Part shown: positions 1-8,939 of the stretch, piece after piece
Layout of the letters: each line of letters opens with the position of its first letter
Numbering within the stretch: position 1 is the stretch's first letter
Assembly (NCBI RefSeq): GCF_014843845.1
Contig: NZ_JHQS01000012.1
Location: 1-64,000, forward strand
Reading direction: 5' to 3'
DNA from: Mesorhizobium amorphae
GTDB taxonomy: Bacteria; Pseudomonadota; Alphaproteobacteria; Rhizobiales; Rhizobiaceae
DNA: 64,000 nucleotides
Program-made: the position numbers and the translations under genes
The notes under the pieces: model-generated
What the model saw: only the letters and a program-made list of their open reading frames with translations
Told to the model about the DNA's origin: nothing
Database searches by the model: none

Positions 1-556
1 CCTCGGAGGCCGCGCTGCCCTCGCTCATGGAGAAGATGGAGAAGGCCGGCGCCAAGCGTTCGGTCGTGGGTCTCGTCATCCCGGCCGGATATTCCTTCAA
101 TCTGGACGGTATCAATATCCACATGACGCTGGCGGCCCTCTTCATCGCCCAGGCGACGAACACAGATCTCTCGATCGGCGATCGGATCCTGCTGCTTCTT
201 GTCGCCATGCTCCCTTCGAAAGGAGCAGCTCGCATTACCGCTGCAGGCTTCGTCACGTTGGCTGCAACGCTCTTTGTCATCCCGACCGCCCCGCTCGCCG
301 GCATGACGCTGATCCTTGGCGTCGACCACTTCATGTCCGAATGCCGCACGCTGACAAATTTACTCGGCAACGCGGTGGCATCGCTCGTCGTCGCCCGCTG
401 GGGGCCGAGCCGGATGAAGTCCGATCGGCAGAGGCCCTCGCGAGCAGAACCCTCGGCGCTTCGACGGTGGGGGATCAAGACGTCCGGCCCGGCGAAGGGC
501 GGTCGCGGCCGGCCAGCTCGCGCGAGCGCCGCTCAGCCATTGGGGGCAGGGCGTGA
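1..556 (+). pseudogene. dctA: C4-dicarboxylate transporter DctA, C-terminal remnant
   Basis: The reading frame enters from the left edge and encodes the C-terminal quarter of DctA, the inner-membrane symporter that feeds succinate, malate and fumarate to bacteroids. It contains [26 protein letters not shown] and [10 protein letters not shown]. Normally invariant positions differ: the usual DGTNIYMT reads DGINIHMT and SKGAAG reads SKGAAR, which suggests loss of function. Homology in the first frame stops near 405, at a run of five G. The acidic tail ([14 protein letters not shown]) continues in the next frame to a stop at 556, so one base appears to have been gained or lost there. The N-terminal part lies outside the window, so whether the gene is whole upstream is unknown. 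Confidence 0.75.
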
Positions 557-717
557 AGCCCCCCTAGAGGAATTGCCAGCTGGCGTCGGGACCGAGAGAG
601 CCCCGCAACTTTCCCGTACTCCGGGAAGTGCCGGGCAAGCGATCAAAAGCGATGACCGGGTTTACGCCAAAGGCACCGTTGCTGCCCTGCTGTTCACTGT
701 TAATTGGAGACCGCCCC

Positions 718-1431
718 ATGTCCAAGCCAACTCCCGGCCTTGTCATCACGATCGCTCTTCTAGCCCTCGCCCTGCTTTTTTTCGCGCTGGGGGCGATACA
801 TCATCCTGCAGTCATAGACTACCTGCAGCAGCTCGAAGACCGACGCCAGCTCGCGGCGGAATTGAAGATCCTGGCGCGGCGCGACGCACTCTTCAATGAC
901 CCCGCTGCGCCAACCGCTGGCAATCCGGAAGGCGACGTCGCTCTGGTCACCTTCTTTGACTACAACTGCCTGCCTTGCCGGAAGGCAGCCCTCAATATCC
1001 AGCAAGCCATCAGGGACGATCGGAGTCTGAAGCTTGTGTTCAAAGAGTTTCCGTTCCTGGGACCGACTTCCCAATTCGCCGCGGTGGCGGCGCTCGCCTC
1101 CCACAAACAGGGAAAATACGAGGCGTTCCACCGCGCCCTGATGGCTTTCCACGGCTTGGTCAACGAAAAGACCACCTTGACCATCGCAGCACATGTGGGC
1201 CTCGACGTTGAGCAGCTCGAGCGGGACATGGAAGACCCGGCCATCGCAGACGCCATTGCGCGCAATCGCGCGCTCGCCGGCGATCTGTACATCACCGGCA
1301 CACCGGCGTTGGTGGTCGGCGACGAAGTTATCCCCGGCGTGGTCGAGGTTGCCAGGCTGCAACGCTACATCGCCGATGCGCGAGCAAAGGCTAACGGTCG
1401 GCTTTCCACATCTGCAAAATTGGCATTTTGA
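718..1431 (+). CDS. DsbA-family thiol:disulfide oxidoreductase
   Basis: A 237-residue protein with an N-terminal hydrophobic signal/anchor (residues 8-27), then a thioredoxin-like domain with the redox motif CLPC near residue 85 and the cis-proline loop TGTPALVV near residue 200. This layout fits periplasmic DsbA/ScsC/BdbD-type proteins that oxidise or isomerise disulfides in exported proteins. The ATG at 718 is chosen because GGAG lies just upstream and the signal sequence begins there; an in-frame ATG at 628 gives an implausible extension. A fragment of the membrane electron donor CcdA/DsbD follows directly, so the gene once had a redox partner. The substrate cannot be inferred. Confidence 0.85.
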   Translation: MSKPTPGLVITIALLALALLFFALGAIHHPAVIDYLQQLEDRRQLAAELKILARRDALFNDPAAPTAGNPEGDVALVTFFDYNCLPCRKAALNIQQAIRDDRSLKLVFKEFPFLGPTSQFAAVAALASHKQGKYEAFHRALMAFHGLVNEKTTLTIAAHVGLDVEQLERDMEDPAIADAIARNRALAGDLYITGTPALVVGDEVIPGVVEVARLQRYIADARAKANGRLSTSAKLAF

Positions 1432-1432
1432 C

Positions 1433-1510
1433 TGCATTGGCGCCGGTGCAATCTCACCTTGCGTGCTGCCTCTCGTGCTGGGCTATATCTCATATACGGT
1501 CGGCAACGCT
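1433..1510 (+). pseudogene. CcdA/DsbD-type membrane protein, N-terminal stub
   Basis: Immediately after the DsbA-like stop codon one frame reads GAGAISPCVLPLVLGYISY, matching the first transmembrane helix of CcdA/DsbD, whose hallmark is SPCVLPL-x-PGYLSY. After about 25 codons the similarity ends in unrelated sequence and the AbiEii remnant follows. The rest of the gene appears to have been deleted. DsbA-like and CcdA/DsbD genes are often adjacent, which supports the call. Confidence 0.65.
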
Positions 1511-1564
1511 ATAGTCTGCGGACCATACCGTGCTGTTGGCAGCCGGCTTTCCATATCGGTTCGT

Positions 1565-2170
1565 GCAAGATAGAACTCTCGCCCGCGCTGCGCGGCCCGG
1601 TATTTCCTGAGGAACTACGGGGGTATCGCCGTATCGCCGGCGGTCGAAGAGGAGTTCGGCTACGTCGAGATGCAACTCCTTTCAATCCCCGATCTCTATG
1701 CCGGAAAAATTTGCGCCGCGCTCGACCGGCAACATCCGCGCGATCTCTTCGATGTCAAACTGCTGCTCGAGAACGATGGGCTCACCAAGGATTTGGTGAA
1801 GACCTTTCTTGTTTTATCTCATCAGCCATCACCGTACGATGGAAGAGCTCCTTCAGCCGACCCGCAAAGCCATTGCCGGCGTCTACGAAGGTAAGTTTTT
1901 GCGCATGTCGCAGATCGAAGTCACCCTCGATGGCTGGCCGTTCGTGAGCGGCTGATCACGGAGCTCAATCAGGCATTGACCGACGATCAGCGAAAATTCC
2001 TGCTCTCCTTCAAAGCGCGTCGTCCGCAATGGGAACTGCTCGGCATTGAAGGGGCCAATAAACTGCCCGCAGTCCGTTGGAAGCTGCACAATCTCGACCG
2101 CATGCCGGAAGAACGGCACCGCCGGGCTTATGAGAATTTGGAACGCGTGCTCGCCCAGAAGAGCAAATAA
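1565..2170 (+). pseudogene. AbiEii/AbiGii-type nucleotidyltransferase toxin, decayed
   Basis: Family-typical blocks are spread over several frames: VEEEFGYVEMQLLSIPDLY, then AGKICAALDRQHPRDLFDVK (1670-1800), then MEELLQPTRKAIAGVYEGKF (about 1839-1900), then TELNQALTDDQRKFLLSF and LPAVRWKLHNL (to 2170). In order they rebuild the C-terminal two-thirds of an AbiEii toxin, a type IV toxin-antitoxin nucleotidyltransferase. At least three frame changes separate the blocks, so no active toxin is made. No AbiEi antitoxin was found nearby. Confidence 0.75.
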
Positions 2171-2227
2171 GCGACACTGTCCACGAATCCGGCCGCCTCC
2201 TATCACCGCCCCGACATCCGGATATCT

Positions 2228-2488
2228 TCAAGACGTGGATAGGGCCGCTCCCCCTGATGGATCATCTCCCGCAGATTCCCGTGTCAGTTCGAGACGAGTG
2301 ATCTTCAGTAGTCCATCATTGGCTAGATAGACCGGAAGGATAACGGTGTTGTCGCTCTCGGTTACGACATCTTCGATTACGCGGATATATTTATCATGCT
2401 CGCCGGGAAGGAGATTGGCTTCTCGGTCCAAAGCTGCGATGGCTCCTGCAAGCCAGTCCGCTGCCCGGATATACTGGTCGAACCACAT
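2228..2488 (-). CDS. hypothetical protein, 86 aa
   Basis: This open frame has protein-like composition (a helical, charged N-terminal half containing WLAGAIAALDREANLLPG, then a hydrophobic stretch VILPVYLANDGLL), but I recognise no family. It sits between the AbiEii remnant and a dehydrogenase in a region with no other clear gene. It may be a genuine small gene or a relic. Confidence 0.35.
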   Translation of the reverse strand: MWFDQYIRAADWLAGAIAALDREANLLPGEHDKYIRVIEDVVTESDNTVILPVYLANDGLLKITRLELTRESAGDDPSGGAALSTS

Positions 2489-2961
2489 GACTGATGGATC
2501 AGCCGCCCAGCCAGCGTTTGCTAATCGTCGCCCGTCTGCTTTCTCGGCGCGGCATCCCGTGAATTCGATCGCGGTGGCAAGTAGGAAACGATAATTTATC
2601 TTCTGGTCGAATCATGACTACGAGCGAGAGATACAGATTGCAGACACCGGCAATCCCCCAAACCGCATTTTGTACCAGATACGATCTAACAACAGCTCGC
2701 GATTTCTTGCTCAGGCACGCAATCATGAACGCTGGTTATGCGCGCTGTCGGGGTTCTGGGGCAGAATTGGAAGCGTTTTCGTCGACAATGCAGACGCTTT
2801 TCTCGTCAAGAGATATATCCAGCCAGGGTAGTACTTCAGAATTGCGTCTCCACGGGTTGCCGAGCCGCCTGTCGGCTTTCCATCGAGGAGCAATCCTACA
2901 TTGACATATTCGCAGATCGCTCGCTGGGTTACCCGCTCTGCCAACCGCGCAAGTAGACGCT
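2489..2961. other. intergenic, no recognised gene
   Basis: Two short overlapping frames on the minus strand (2499-2726 and 2723-2980) exist here. Neither has a recognisable motif or a convincing ribosome binding site, and I do not call them genes. The second overlaps the 3' end of the dehydrogenase by 19 bases. Confidence 0.4.
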
Positions 2962-4419
2962 TCAGATGCCGCCTATGCAAAGGTATTTCATTTCGAGGTA
3001 ATCCTCGAGGCCATGGCGGGAACCCTCCCGCCCTATGCCGGACTGCTTCATCCCGCCGAAGGGTGCCGCTTCCGAGGACATGCGTCCGGTGTTGATGCCC
3101 ACCATTCCATATTCCAAGGCCTCGGCTACACGCCAGACACGCTTCAGGTTTGACGCATAAAAATAGGCAGCGAGGCCATAAATCGTGTCATTGGCCTCAC
3201 GCACGACCTGATCCGCATCTTCGAAACGAATGATCGGGGCCAAGGGCCCAAATGTCTCCTCTTGCGCCACTGTCATTTCGCTGGACACCTCGGTGATGAC
3301 CGTCGGTTGGAAAAAAGTGCCTTGCTTGCCGATGCGTTTGGCCCCACATCGAATTGTGCCGCCTTTGGAGACGGCATCGGCGATATGGGATTCGATCTTG
3401 GCCAGAGCATGCCTGTCGATCAAGGGTCCGATGTCCGCTCCGGGAGCGAAGCCGTCACCAACCGATAGGTTGCGGACTTTCTCCACGAATTTCTCGACGA
3501 ACTCATCGTGAACGCTCGACTGGACGTAAATGCGGTTCGCCGAAACGCAGGTCTGGCCGGCATTGCGGAACTTCGCCTGGATCGCACCGTCAACCGCAGC
3601 ATCGATATCGGCATCGTCGAAGGCGATAAAAGGTGCATTGCCACCCAGCTCGAGGCTGACCTTCTTGATCTGGTCCGAGCATTGGCGCATCAGCAGCCGG
3701 CCAACCTCGGTCGAGCCGGTGAAGCTGATCTTGCGGACCTTGGGATTGGTGCAGAGTTCGCAACCGACCGCATCGCCTTCGGACGCATAGATCAGGTTGA
3801 CGACGCCTTCGGGAAAGCCTGCCTGATGCGCAAGGGCGAACATTGCGCCAGCCACGAGCGGCGTCTGTTCAGCGGGCTTGAGGATGATCGTGCAGCCCGC
3901 CGCTAAGGCCGGCGAGATTTTGCGCGCCACCATCGAGGCTGGGAAATTCCACGGCGTGATCGTCCCGACGACGCCGATTGGTTGCTTGATCACCAGCATC
4001 CGACGGTCCGTTGATGGTGCGGAGATCGTTTCGCCATAGATGCGATTGGCCTCTTCGGCGTACCATTGTAGATACGCCGCCGCGTGCGATATCTCCGACC
4101 TGGCTTCCGCAAGCGGCTTGCCCATCTCCGCGGTGAGAATCGCGGCGAGATCGTCGGCGTGGTCGATGATCAACTGATGCCATCGCCACAGAACATCGCT
4201 GCGCTCACGTGCAGTCAACGCGGCCCATCCAGGCTGCGCGACATAGGCCTTGTCGATCGCAGCGCGCGTCTCCTCCACGCCCATGTCAGGAAGCTCTGCC
4301 AGCACTTCGCCCGTCGACGGGTTGAGGACCTCGAACGTCCGCTCGCTGAGCCGCGTGCCAAGCGCCGGCAGGCGATCAATCGGTCCAAACAGGTCCGGGG
4401 ATCTCAGGTGTCGGATCAT
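2962..4419 (-). CDS. gabD: NAD(P)-dependent succinate-semialdehyde dehydrogenase
   Basis: An aldehyde dehydrogenase of 485 residues from the ATG at 4419, the usual GabD length. It has the Rossmann/cofactor block TPWNFPASM, FTGSTEVGR, the catalytic glutamate motif LELGGNAPF, and the catalytic cysteine in FRNAGQTCVSANR. Overall similarity is to GabD, which oxidises succinate semialdehyde to succinate at the end of the GABA shunt. Longer in-frame starts up to 4572 exist, but the family begins near MIRHLRSPDLF. No strong Shine-Dalgarno is visible at 4419, so the start is uncertain. No GABA transaminase neighbours it; related semialdehydes are possible substrates. Confidence 0.85.
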   Translation of the reverse strand: MIRHLRSPDLFGPIDRLPALGTRLSERTFEVLNPSTGEVLAELPDMGVEETRAAIDKAYVAQPGWAALTARERSDVLWRWHQLIIDHADDLAAILTAEMGKPLAEARSEISHAAAYLQWYAEEANRIYGETISAPSTDRRMLVIKQPIGVVGTITPWNFPASMVARKISPALAAGCTIILKPAEQTPLVAGAMFALAHQAGFPEGVVNLIYASEGDAVGCELCTNPKVRKISFTGSTEVGRLLMRQCSDQIKKVSLELGGNAPFIAFDDADIDAAVDGAIQAKFRNAGQTCVSANRIYVQSSVHDEFVEKFVEKVRNLSVGDGFAPGADIGPLIDRHALAKIESHIADAVSKGGTIRCGAKRIGKQGTFFQPTVITEVSSEMTVAQEETFGPLAPIIRFEDADQVVREANDTIYGLAAYFYASNLKRVWRVAEALEYGMVGINTGRMSSEAAPFGGMKQSGIGREGSRHGLEDYLEMKYLCIGGI

Positions 4420-4750
4420 CGGGAGGCACAGGGGCAATAGCGGATTCCTCCCCAACGCAGCGGGTATATATGTCAGCAGTGTGCTTGTGTATTCCGCGAC
4501 GTCCGGGTTCCTTATAGGGCCTCGGCCAGACAGCTGGTAGGCCACCGTCCCCAAACTGGAATGGGAGGCCACTTTGAATTCTCAAGAAGACGGCTCGCGG
4601 TTCTTATTAGCCGAAAATCATCGACACGAACCGGCAGACCGCATGGGGGCCCTGGCACTCGGCCAAAGGCCAAAATCCGGCTTCGCATGAGGTAGGCACC
4701 CCTGACAAAGCTGTCGATACCCGAAAATTCTGACCCGCCAACCTCATAAG

Positions 4751-4778
4751 AAAAACCCCGCCGAAAATCGACGGGGTT
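4751..4778 (-). terminator. rho-independent terminator of the M16 peptidase operon
   Basis: Read on the minus strand, AACCCCG pairs with CGGGGTT around an 11-nt loop and is followed by a short T run. It lies about 100 bp after the stop codon of the second peptidase gene, at the end of that transcription unit. Confidence 0.6.
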
Positions 4779-4878
4779 GTCAGTGGTCTGGGGTAAAAGG
4801 CCTGTCTGCTCACCAACCGGACCTCTCCCCGTGAAAAAGCCTCACAAGGAGAGAAGGGAGATGGCTCGGGTCCTGTAC

Positions 4879-6273
4879 TCATCCTTTGCCCGCGAGCGGC
4901 GGGCCGATCACCATAGTGGCGGGATCGGCGGAAAGCAGCTTCTTCGCCACTGCCTTGACCTCTTCGAGCGTCACCTGATCGATGAGGGCGGCGCGGCGCT
5001 CGATGTGGTCGATGCCGCGATGGTCGAGCTGCAACCCGACGAGTGTGGCTGCAATCGAGCTGGATGAATCCAGATGGTTGATCGCAAAGGCGCCGATCAG
5101 ATGTTTCTTGCTCGCCTCGAGTTCGGCCTCCGTGGGCCCCTGCTGTGCCATCTGCTTCACCACCTGATGCACGATGCTCAGTGTCTCGACGACGCGGTCC
5201 GAGCGTGTCGCCGTCGTAACCAGCAGTTCATGAGAATGCTCGTAACCGGTCAGATAAGAACCGACGCCATAGGCAAGGCCGCGCTTTTCCCGCACCTCCT
5301 CCCACAGGCGCGACGTGAAGGGCGAGCCGCCCAGGATATCGTTCATCAGCAGCGCGGCGAAGAAATCCGGCTCGCTGCGTCCGACGCCAGGAAAAGCCAA
5401 TTGCAGCGAGGTCTGCGGAAGCTCGTAGTTCACCTCCACCTGCTGTCCGAGTTTTGCGGCGACATCGGCAACGGGGGAGAGCGTCTGCTTCTCGTGCAAA
5501 TCGCCGAACAGCTGGTCGAGCTTTTCACTCAGGCTCGTCGCGTCAATGTCGCCGACAACGGCAACATGGAGCCCGTCGCGAGCGAAAATGGCCTTGTGGA
5601 AGGCGCCGAGATCGGCCGGCGTGATGCCGGCGAGGCTCACTTTGGTACCTTCGTCCGGCCTCGAATAGGGATGCGTGCCATAGATCGCGCGCAGCCATTT
5701 GCGCTGAGCGATCGCCTCGGGGTCGCGCTCATTGGCGATGATGCCGGAGAGGAGCTGGGCACGGATGCGGTCGACCGGCTCCTGGTCGAAGCGCGGCCTG
5801 TTGATCGCGAGCCTGAGCAGATCGAAAGCGGCGTCCTGTTGTTCCGAAAGCATGCGCATCGAGCCATGGATGCCGTCGCGTTGCGCGTCGAAGCTCATCT
5901 CGGCGCCGGCATCGTCGAACTTCACTTGAAAGGCCTCGCTGTCGAGATCGCCGGCACCCTCGTCGAACAGGCCGGTCATCAGATGAATGAGCCCCTCCTT
6001 GCCGACCGGGTCCTGGGTGGTGCCGCCCTTGAAGACGAAGCGGACCGAGATGATCGGCACCGTATGGTCCTCCACCAGCCAGGCGGTGATGCCCTTTTGC
6101 GATTTCACCTCTTGGATGTTCATAGCCGCATGGGCGGCGAGCGCCGGCAGGATGAGGAAAAGGACGGCGAGGAGGAGGATGGCCAGCGGGGTGGCGAGGC
6201 GCGCGACGCTGCCTTCTGCCGCTGAAAGCGGAAAAGGCAGGGCTTGTGCAAAGGCGGCACGGTGTTGGTTCAT
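4879..6273 (-). CDS. M16-family peptidase homologue lacking the zinc motif
   Basis: 464 residues from the ATG at 6273, with a hydrophobic export signal (about residues 25-50, ending near AHAAMN) and two M16 domains. At the position of the zinc-binding HxxEH motif it reads EGLIHLMTGLFDE, so the second histidine and the catalytic glutamate are missing. It still has the C-terminal-domain signature REKRGLAYGVGS. In M16 pairs of this kind one subunit is catalytic and the other helps to form the chamber, so this is probably the non-catalytic partner of the gene just upstream, 7 bp away in the same operon. Expected location is the periplasm or inner membrane. Confidence 0.85.
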   Translation of the reverse strand: MNQHRAAFAQALPFPLSAAEGSVARLATPLAILLLAVLFLILPALAAHAAMNIQEVKSQKGITAWLVEDHTVPIISVRFVFKGGTTQDPVGKEGLIHLMTGLFDEGAGDLDSEAFQVKFDDAGAEMSFDAQRDGIHGSMRMLSEQQDAAFDLLRLAINRPRFDQEPVDRIRAQLLSGIIANERDPEAIAQRKWLRAIYGTHPYSRPDEGTKVSLAGITPADLGAFHKAIFARDGLHVAVVGDIDATSLSEKLDQLFGDLHEKQTLSPVADVAAKLGQQVEVNYELPQTSLQLAFPGVGRSEPDFFAALLMNDILGGSPFTSRLWEEVREKRGLAYGVGSYLTGYEHSHELLVTTATRSDRVVETLSIVHQVVKQMAQQGPTEAELEASKKHLIGAFAINHLDSSSSIAATLVGLQLDHRGIDHIERRAALIDQVTLEEVKAVAKKLLSADPATMVIGPPLAGKG

Positions 6274-6280
6274 CGTCACA

Positions 6281-7864
6281 TCAATTCTCCGTCTTGGGCA
6301 AGAGATAGCCGGTAGTCGAATGGTCGGACACGAGATAGCGGGCGGCAACCGCTTTGATCTGATCGGGGGTGACCTTGCGGATGCGGTCCGGCCATTCCTC
6401 GACATCTTTTACGGTGCCGCCGGTGGCAAGCGTCGAGCCATACATGTCGGCGAGATAGTCCTGTTCGTCTTGGGCGAAGATCAACGTGCGGACATAGCGG
6501 TCTTTGGCCTTGTCCAGCTCCTCGCTGGTGACACCATCCTTGGCGATGCGGGCGACTTCGGCATCGGCCGCGGCTTTTAGGTCGGCAAGGCTTGCACCGC
6601 CGCGCGGCGAGCCGTGGACGGTGAACTGGGTGTCATCCAGCATGTCGCCCTGAAACGAGGCGCTGGCCTCGGTGGCTATTCCCTGTTTCACCACCAACTG
6701 CTGATAGAGCCGGCTGCGGGTGCCGCCGCCGAGGATCTCGGCCAGCAGGTCGAGCGCCTCGGCCTCGCCATGCTCGGCTGTCCGATAAGACGGCACCACC
6801 CAACGCGTCGAAAAGCTCGGCAGCGACACGCGCGCGTCACTGCGCGTCACCGTGCGCTTAGTGTTCTGCTCCGGCTCGACCGGCCGGACTCGCGGCAGCA
6901 GCTCGGGTCCGCGCGGAAGCTTGCCATAGGTCTTCTCGGCCAGCGCCTTCACAGTCTCCGGCTCGACATCGCCCGCCACCACCAGCACGGCGTTGTTGGG
7001 GTTATAATATTTGTTGTAGAAGGCGATGGCGTCGGCGCGGTTCAGCTGCTCCATCTCCTGCATCCAGCCGATGATCGGGATGCGATAGGGGTGGTTCTGC
7101 CATAACGTCGCGTCGACCTCCCCTTCCAGCACTGCCTGCGGATTGTTGTCGATGCTCGATCGGCGCTCCTCCAGGATCACGTCGCGCTCGGTCTTGATAT
7201 CATCGTCGGTGAGGCTGAGGTTGCGCATACGGTCGGCCTCGAAGCCCATCATCTGCTCCAACGCCGAGGGCGCCACTCTCTGGTAGAAGGCAGTAAAGTC
7301 GTAAAAGGTGAAGGCATTGTGCGAGCCGCCGATCTCGGCCACCGCGCGGTTCAGCTCGCCGGCGGCGTGATTGGCCGTGGCCTTGAACATCAAATGCTCG
7401 AAGAAATGCGCGATGCCGGATTTCCCGATTGGCTCATCGGCGCTGCCGGCCTTGTACCACACCATATGGGTAACGATCGGCGCGCGGTGATCGGGGACGA
7501 CGACCACCTCCATGCCGTTGTTGAGCAGGAAATCCGCCACTTTGCCGTCGTCGGTGGCGGCCAGAACCGGAGCTGTCGTCGCGAAGACCAAGGCGGTCGC
7601 AATGAATGCCCTGCGCAGCCATCGAGACGAAAGTTTGGTGGATGGCTCCGGTCGTGGTGGCCGGACGATCGGCAAGGCTCGAGGCGAAGTAATTTGTTCC
7701 TCATTTTGAAGGCGCTGCGACCCCGTCTCCCCCTGTGGGAGAAAGTAGACCGGTAGGCAGCGCCGATCCACCCGAGCCGTCTGCATGTTGCAAGGCCTTG
7801 CTCGATCCTCATCTTTGGATGCGTCCGAGAGACGTGCGGCGTTATTTTTTGGTGAGGTGATCAT
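6281..7864 (-). CDS. M16-family zinc metallopeptidase, catalytic subunit
   Basis: 527 residues from the ATG at 7864, which has AAGGAG 11 nt upstream. A long N-terminal region carries a hydrophobic signal ([20 protein letters not shown], near residue 85). The zinc motif HFFEH is intact in [14 protein letters not shown], with the distal zinc glutamate in TERDVILEE. Proteins of this type (PqqL/processing-peptidase-like) degrade or process small peptides. The gene leads a two-gene operon with the inactive homologue. A -24/-12 element and a NifA-type site lie upstream, suggesting nitrogen-fixation-linked expression. The substrate is unknown; an in-frame ATG at 7786 is an alternative start. Confidence 0.88.
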   Translation of the reverse strand: MITSPKNNAARLSDASKDEDRARPCNMQTARVDRRCLPVYFLPQGETGSQRLQNEEQITSPRALPIVRPPRPEPSTKLSSRWLRRAFIATALVFATTAPVLAATDDGKVADFLLNNGMEVVVVPDHRAPIVTHMVWYKAGSADEPIGKSGIAHFFEHLMFKATANHAAGELNRAVAEIGGSHNAFTFYDFTAFYQRVAPSALEQMMGFEADRMRNLSLTDDDIKTERDVILEERRSSIDNNPQAVLEGEVDATLWQNHPYRIPIIGWMQEMEQLNRADAIAFYNKYYNPNNAVLVVAGDVEPETVKALAEKTYGKLPRGPELLPRVRPVEPEQNTKRTVTRSDARVSLPSFSTRWVVPSYRTAEHGEAEALDLLAEILGGGTRSRLYQQLVVKQGIATEASASFQGDMLDDTQFTVHGSPRGGASLADLKAAADAEVARIAKDGVTSEELDKAKDRYVRTLIFAQDEQDYLADMYGSTLATGGTVKDVEEWPDRIRKVTPDQIKAVAARYLVSDHSTTGYLLPKTEN

Positions 7865-7908
7865 TGGGACGGCTTCTCCTTGGTCCGTGACGCGTTTGCG
7901 GATGACCG

Positions 7909-7924
7909 TGCACGTGCCGTGCCA
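7909..7924 (-). promoter_or_regulatory. sigma-54 (-24/-12) promoter of the M16 peptidase operon
   Basis: On the minus strand the sequence reads TGGCACGGCACGTGCA. The consensus is TGGCACG-N4-TTGCW; only the first T of the -12 block differs (GTGCA). GG and GC are exactly 10 nt apart. The -12 end lies 45 bp before the start codon at 7864. Confidence 0.7.
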
Positions 7925-7986
7925 AATGAGAAAACCGCTTCGGCAATGTGATTAATCGGACTCTGCTATTGTTGCGTATCCGACAT

Positions 7987-8002
7987 TGTCGGACATCCGA
8001 CA
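7987..8002 (-). promoter_or_regulatory. NifA-type upstream activator site (TGT-N10-ACA)
   Basis: TGTCGGACATCCGACA is a 7-bp inverted repeat with a 2-nt spacer and fits the NifA consensus TGT-N10-ACA. It overlaps a second palindrome, TCCGACATTGTCGGA (7979-7993), giving three tandem half-sites. It ends about 62 bp upstream of the -24 element. The spacing is short but workable for NifA. Confidence 0.6.
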
Positions 8003-8939
8003 GCGCCGAACGCGAAGCGCTTGCGGCTTGGGACGATATCTTGTTCGTGCGGAAGACGCTTGAGCGTGCTGCCGCGGAGGGGATAGGAAGCTTCTCGAAT
8101 TGGCCGCGGCACTGAGAGGGTTGGAATGGAGACGATGGTGGTCGCCGCAGAACGCTATCCTCGACAGGCCAGGCCAGGGTCGACGCTGAACGAGCAGCAG
8201 AGTCAGGAGCGTGGCCGGTAGGAAAGAGCTGGCCGCCAGGCTATCCGCAGCGGAGGTGGCGGAGAGGCGAGGGGAGCTTGGCAGCCGACGTCAAGGGAGG
8301 CCGTTCAACGGCACCTGGCTAGAGCGTGGCATCGCCGGCTCTGGCCTCGGCAGCGCGCTTGATCAGTTGTCAGCGTTGTCCAAAACTATCCGGGATCGCG
8401 AGGCAATGTGCGTACACCTCCCGACAAAATCGCGGGGCTGCTAGACGCTGCGCCGTGCACCCAAGTCGACAGAGAGCGCTTAGCCGTTTTGAAAAACCAA
8501 CAAAACAAGGCAGCGACGGAGGTGCTCTTGGCGTGTTTCATATCGGCGTGCCTTCTTCAATGTCCGGAGCGGACCACGAAACCGCAATCGCCATCCTCAG
8601 GACGCTGAGACATTGCGGCTAATGACATGATCATATATCGGCGGATGCGAGGACGAAGGCCTTGCGCGGCGCTGATCCCGCCGGGCGACCGCAGCTGCAG
8701 CTGGTCGAGATTTGGTAAAAAGGATCGACGGTCGAACGGCGATTGGTGGGCGGCATGAGCAGCCCTAGATATTAGGCTGCGCGTCCAGAATCTAAATTCG
8801 CGACAGAATCACAGGCGACAGCCTCCGAACCTTTCGCCAAGGCCGGGTTCGGATAGCACCGCCACAGCCGCATTCACCTTGAATCGCAAGTTCACCTGGG
8901 GCCGTAAAGGAACGCCGTCATCGCGCGAGGCGCCGTTCT
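8003..8939. other. intergenic region, no recognised gene
   Basis: About 940 bp with only short frames that resemble nothing I know (for example 8211-8444 on the plus strand). A frame near 8025-8115 reads EALAAWDDILFVRKTLERAA, which looks protein-like but is short and unassigned. No hairpin or repeat stands out. Confidence 0.4.

Noticed and set aside
628..717. Longer start for the DsbA-like protein
   Set aside because: The extension has no signal-peptide character, while the ATG at 718 has GGAG just upstream and directly precedes the signal sequence.
4420..4572. 51-residue N-terminal extension of the semialdehyde dehydrogenase
   Set aside because: The family starts near MIRHLRSPDLF; the upstream residues show no resemblance to aldehyde dehydrogenases.
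5074..6225. Long plus-strand frame opposite the M16 peptidase
   Set aside because: It is an antisense shadow of a clear M16 gene, rich in Arg/His/Ala and without any motif.
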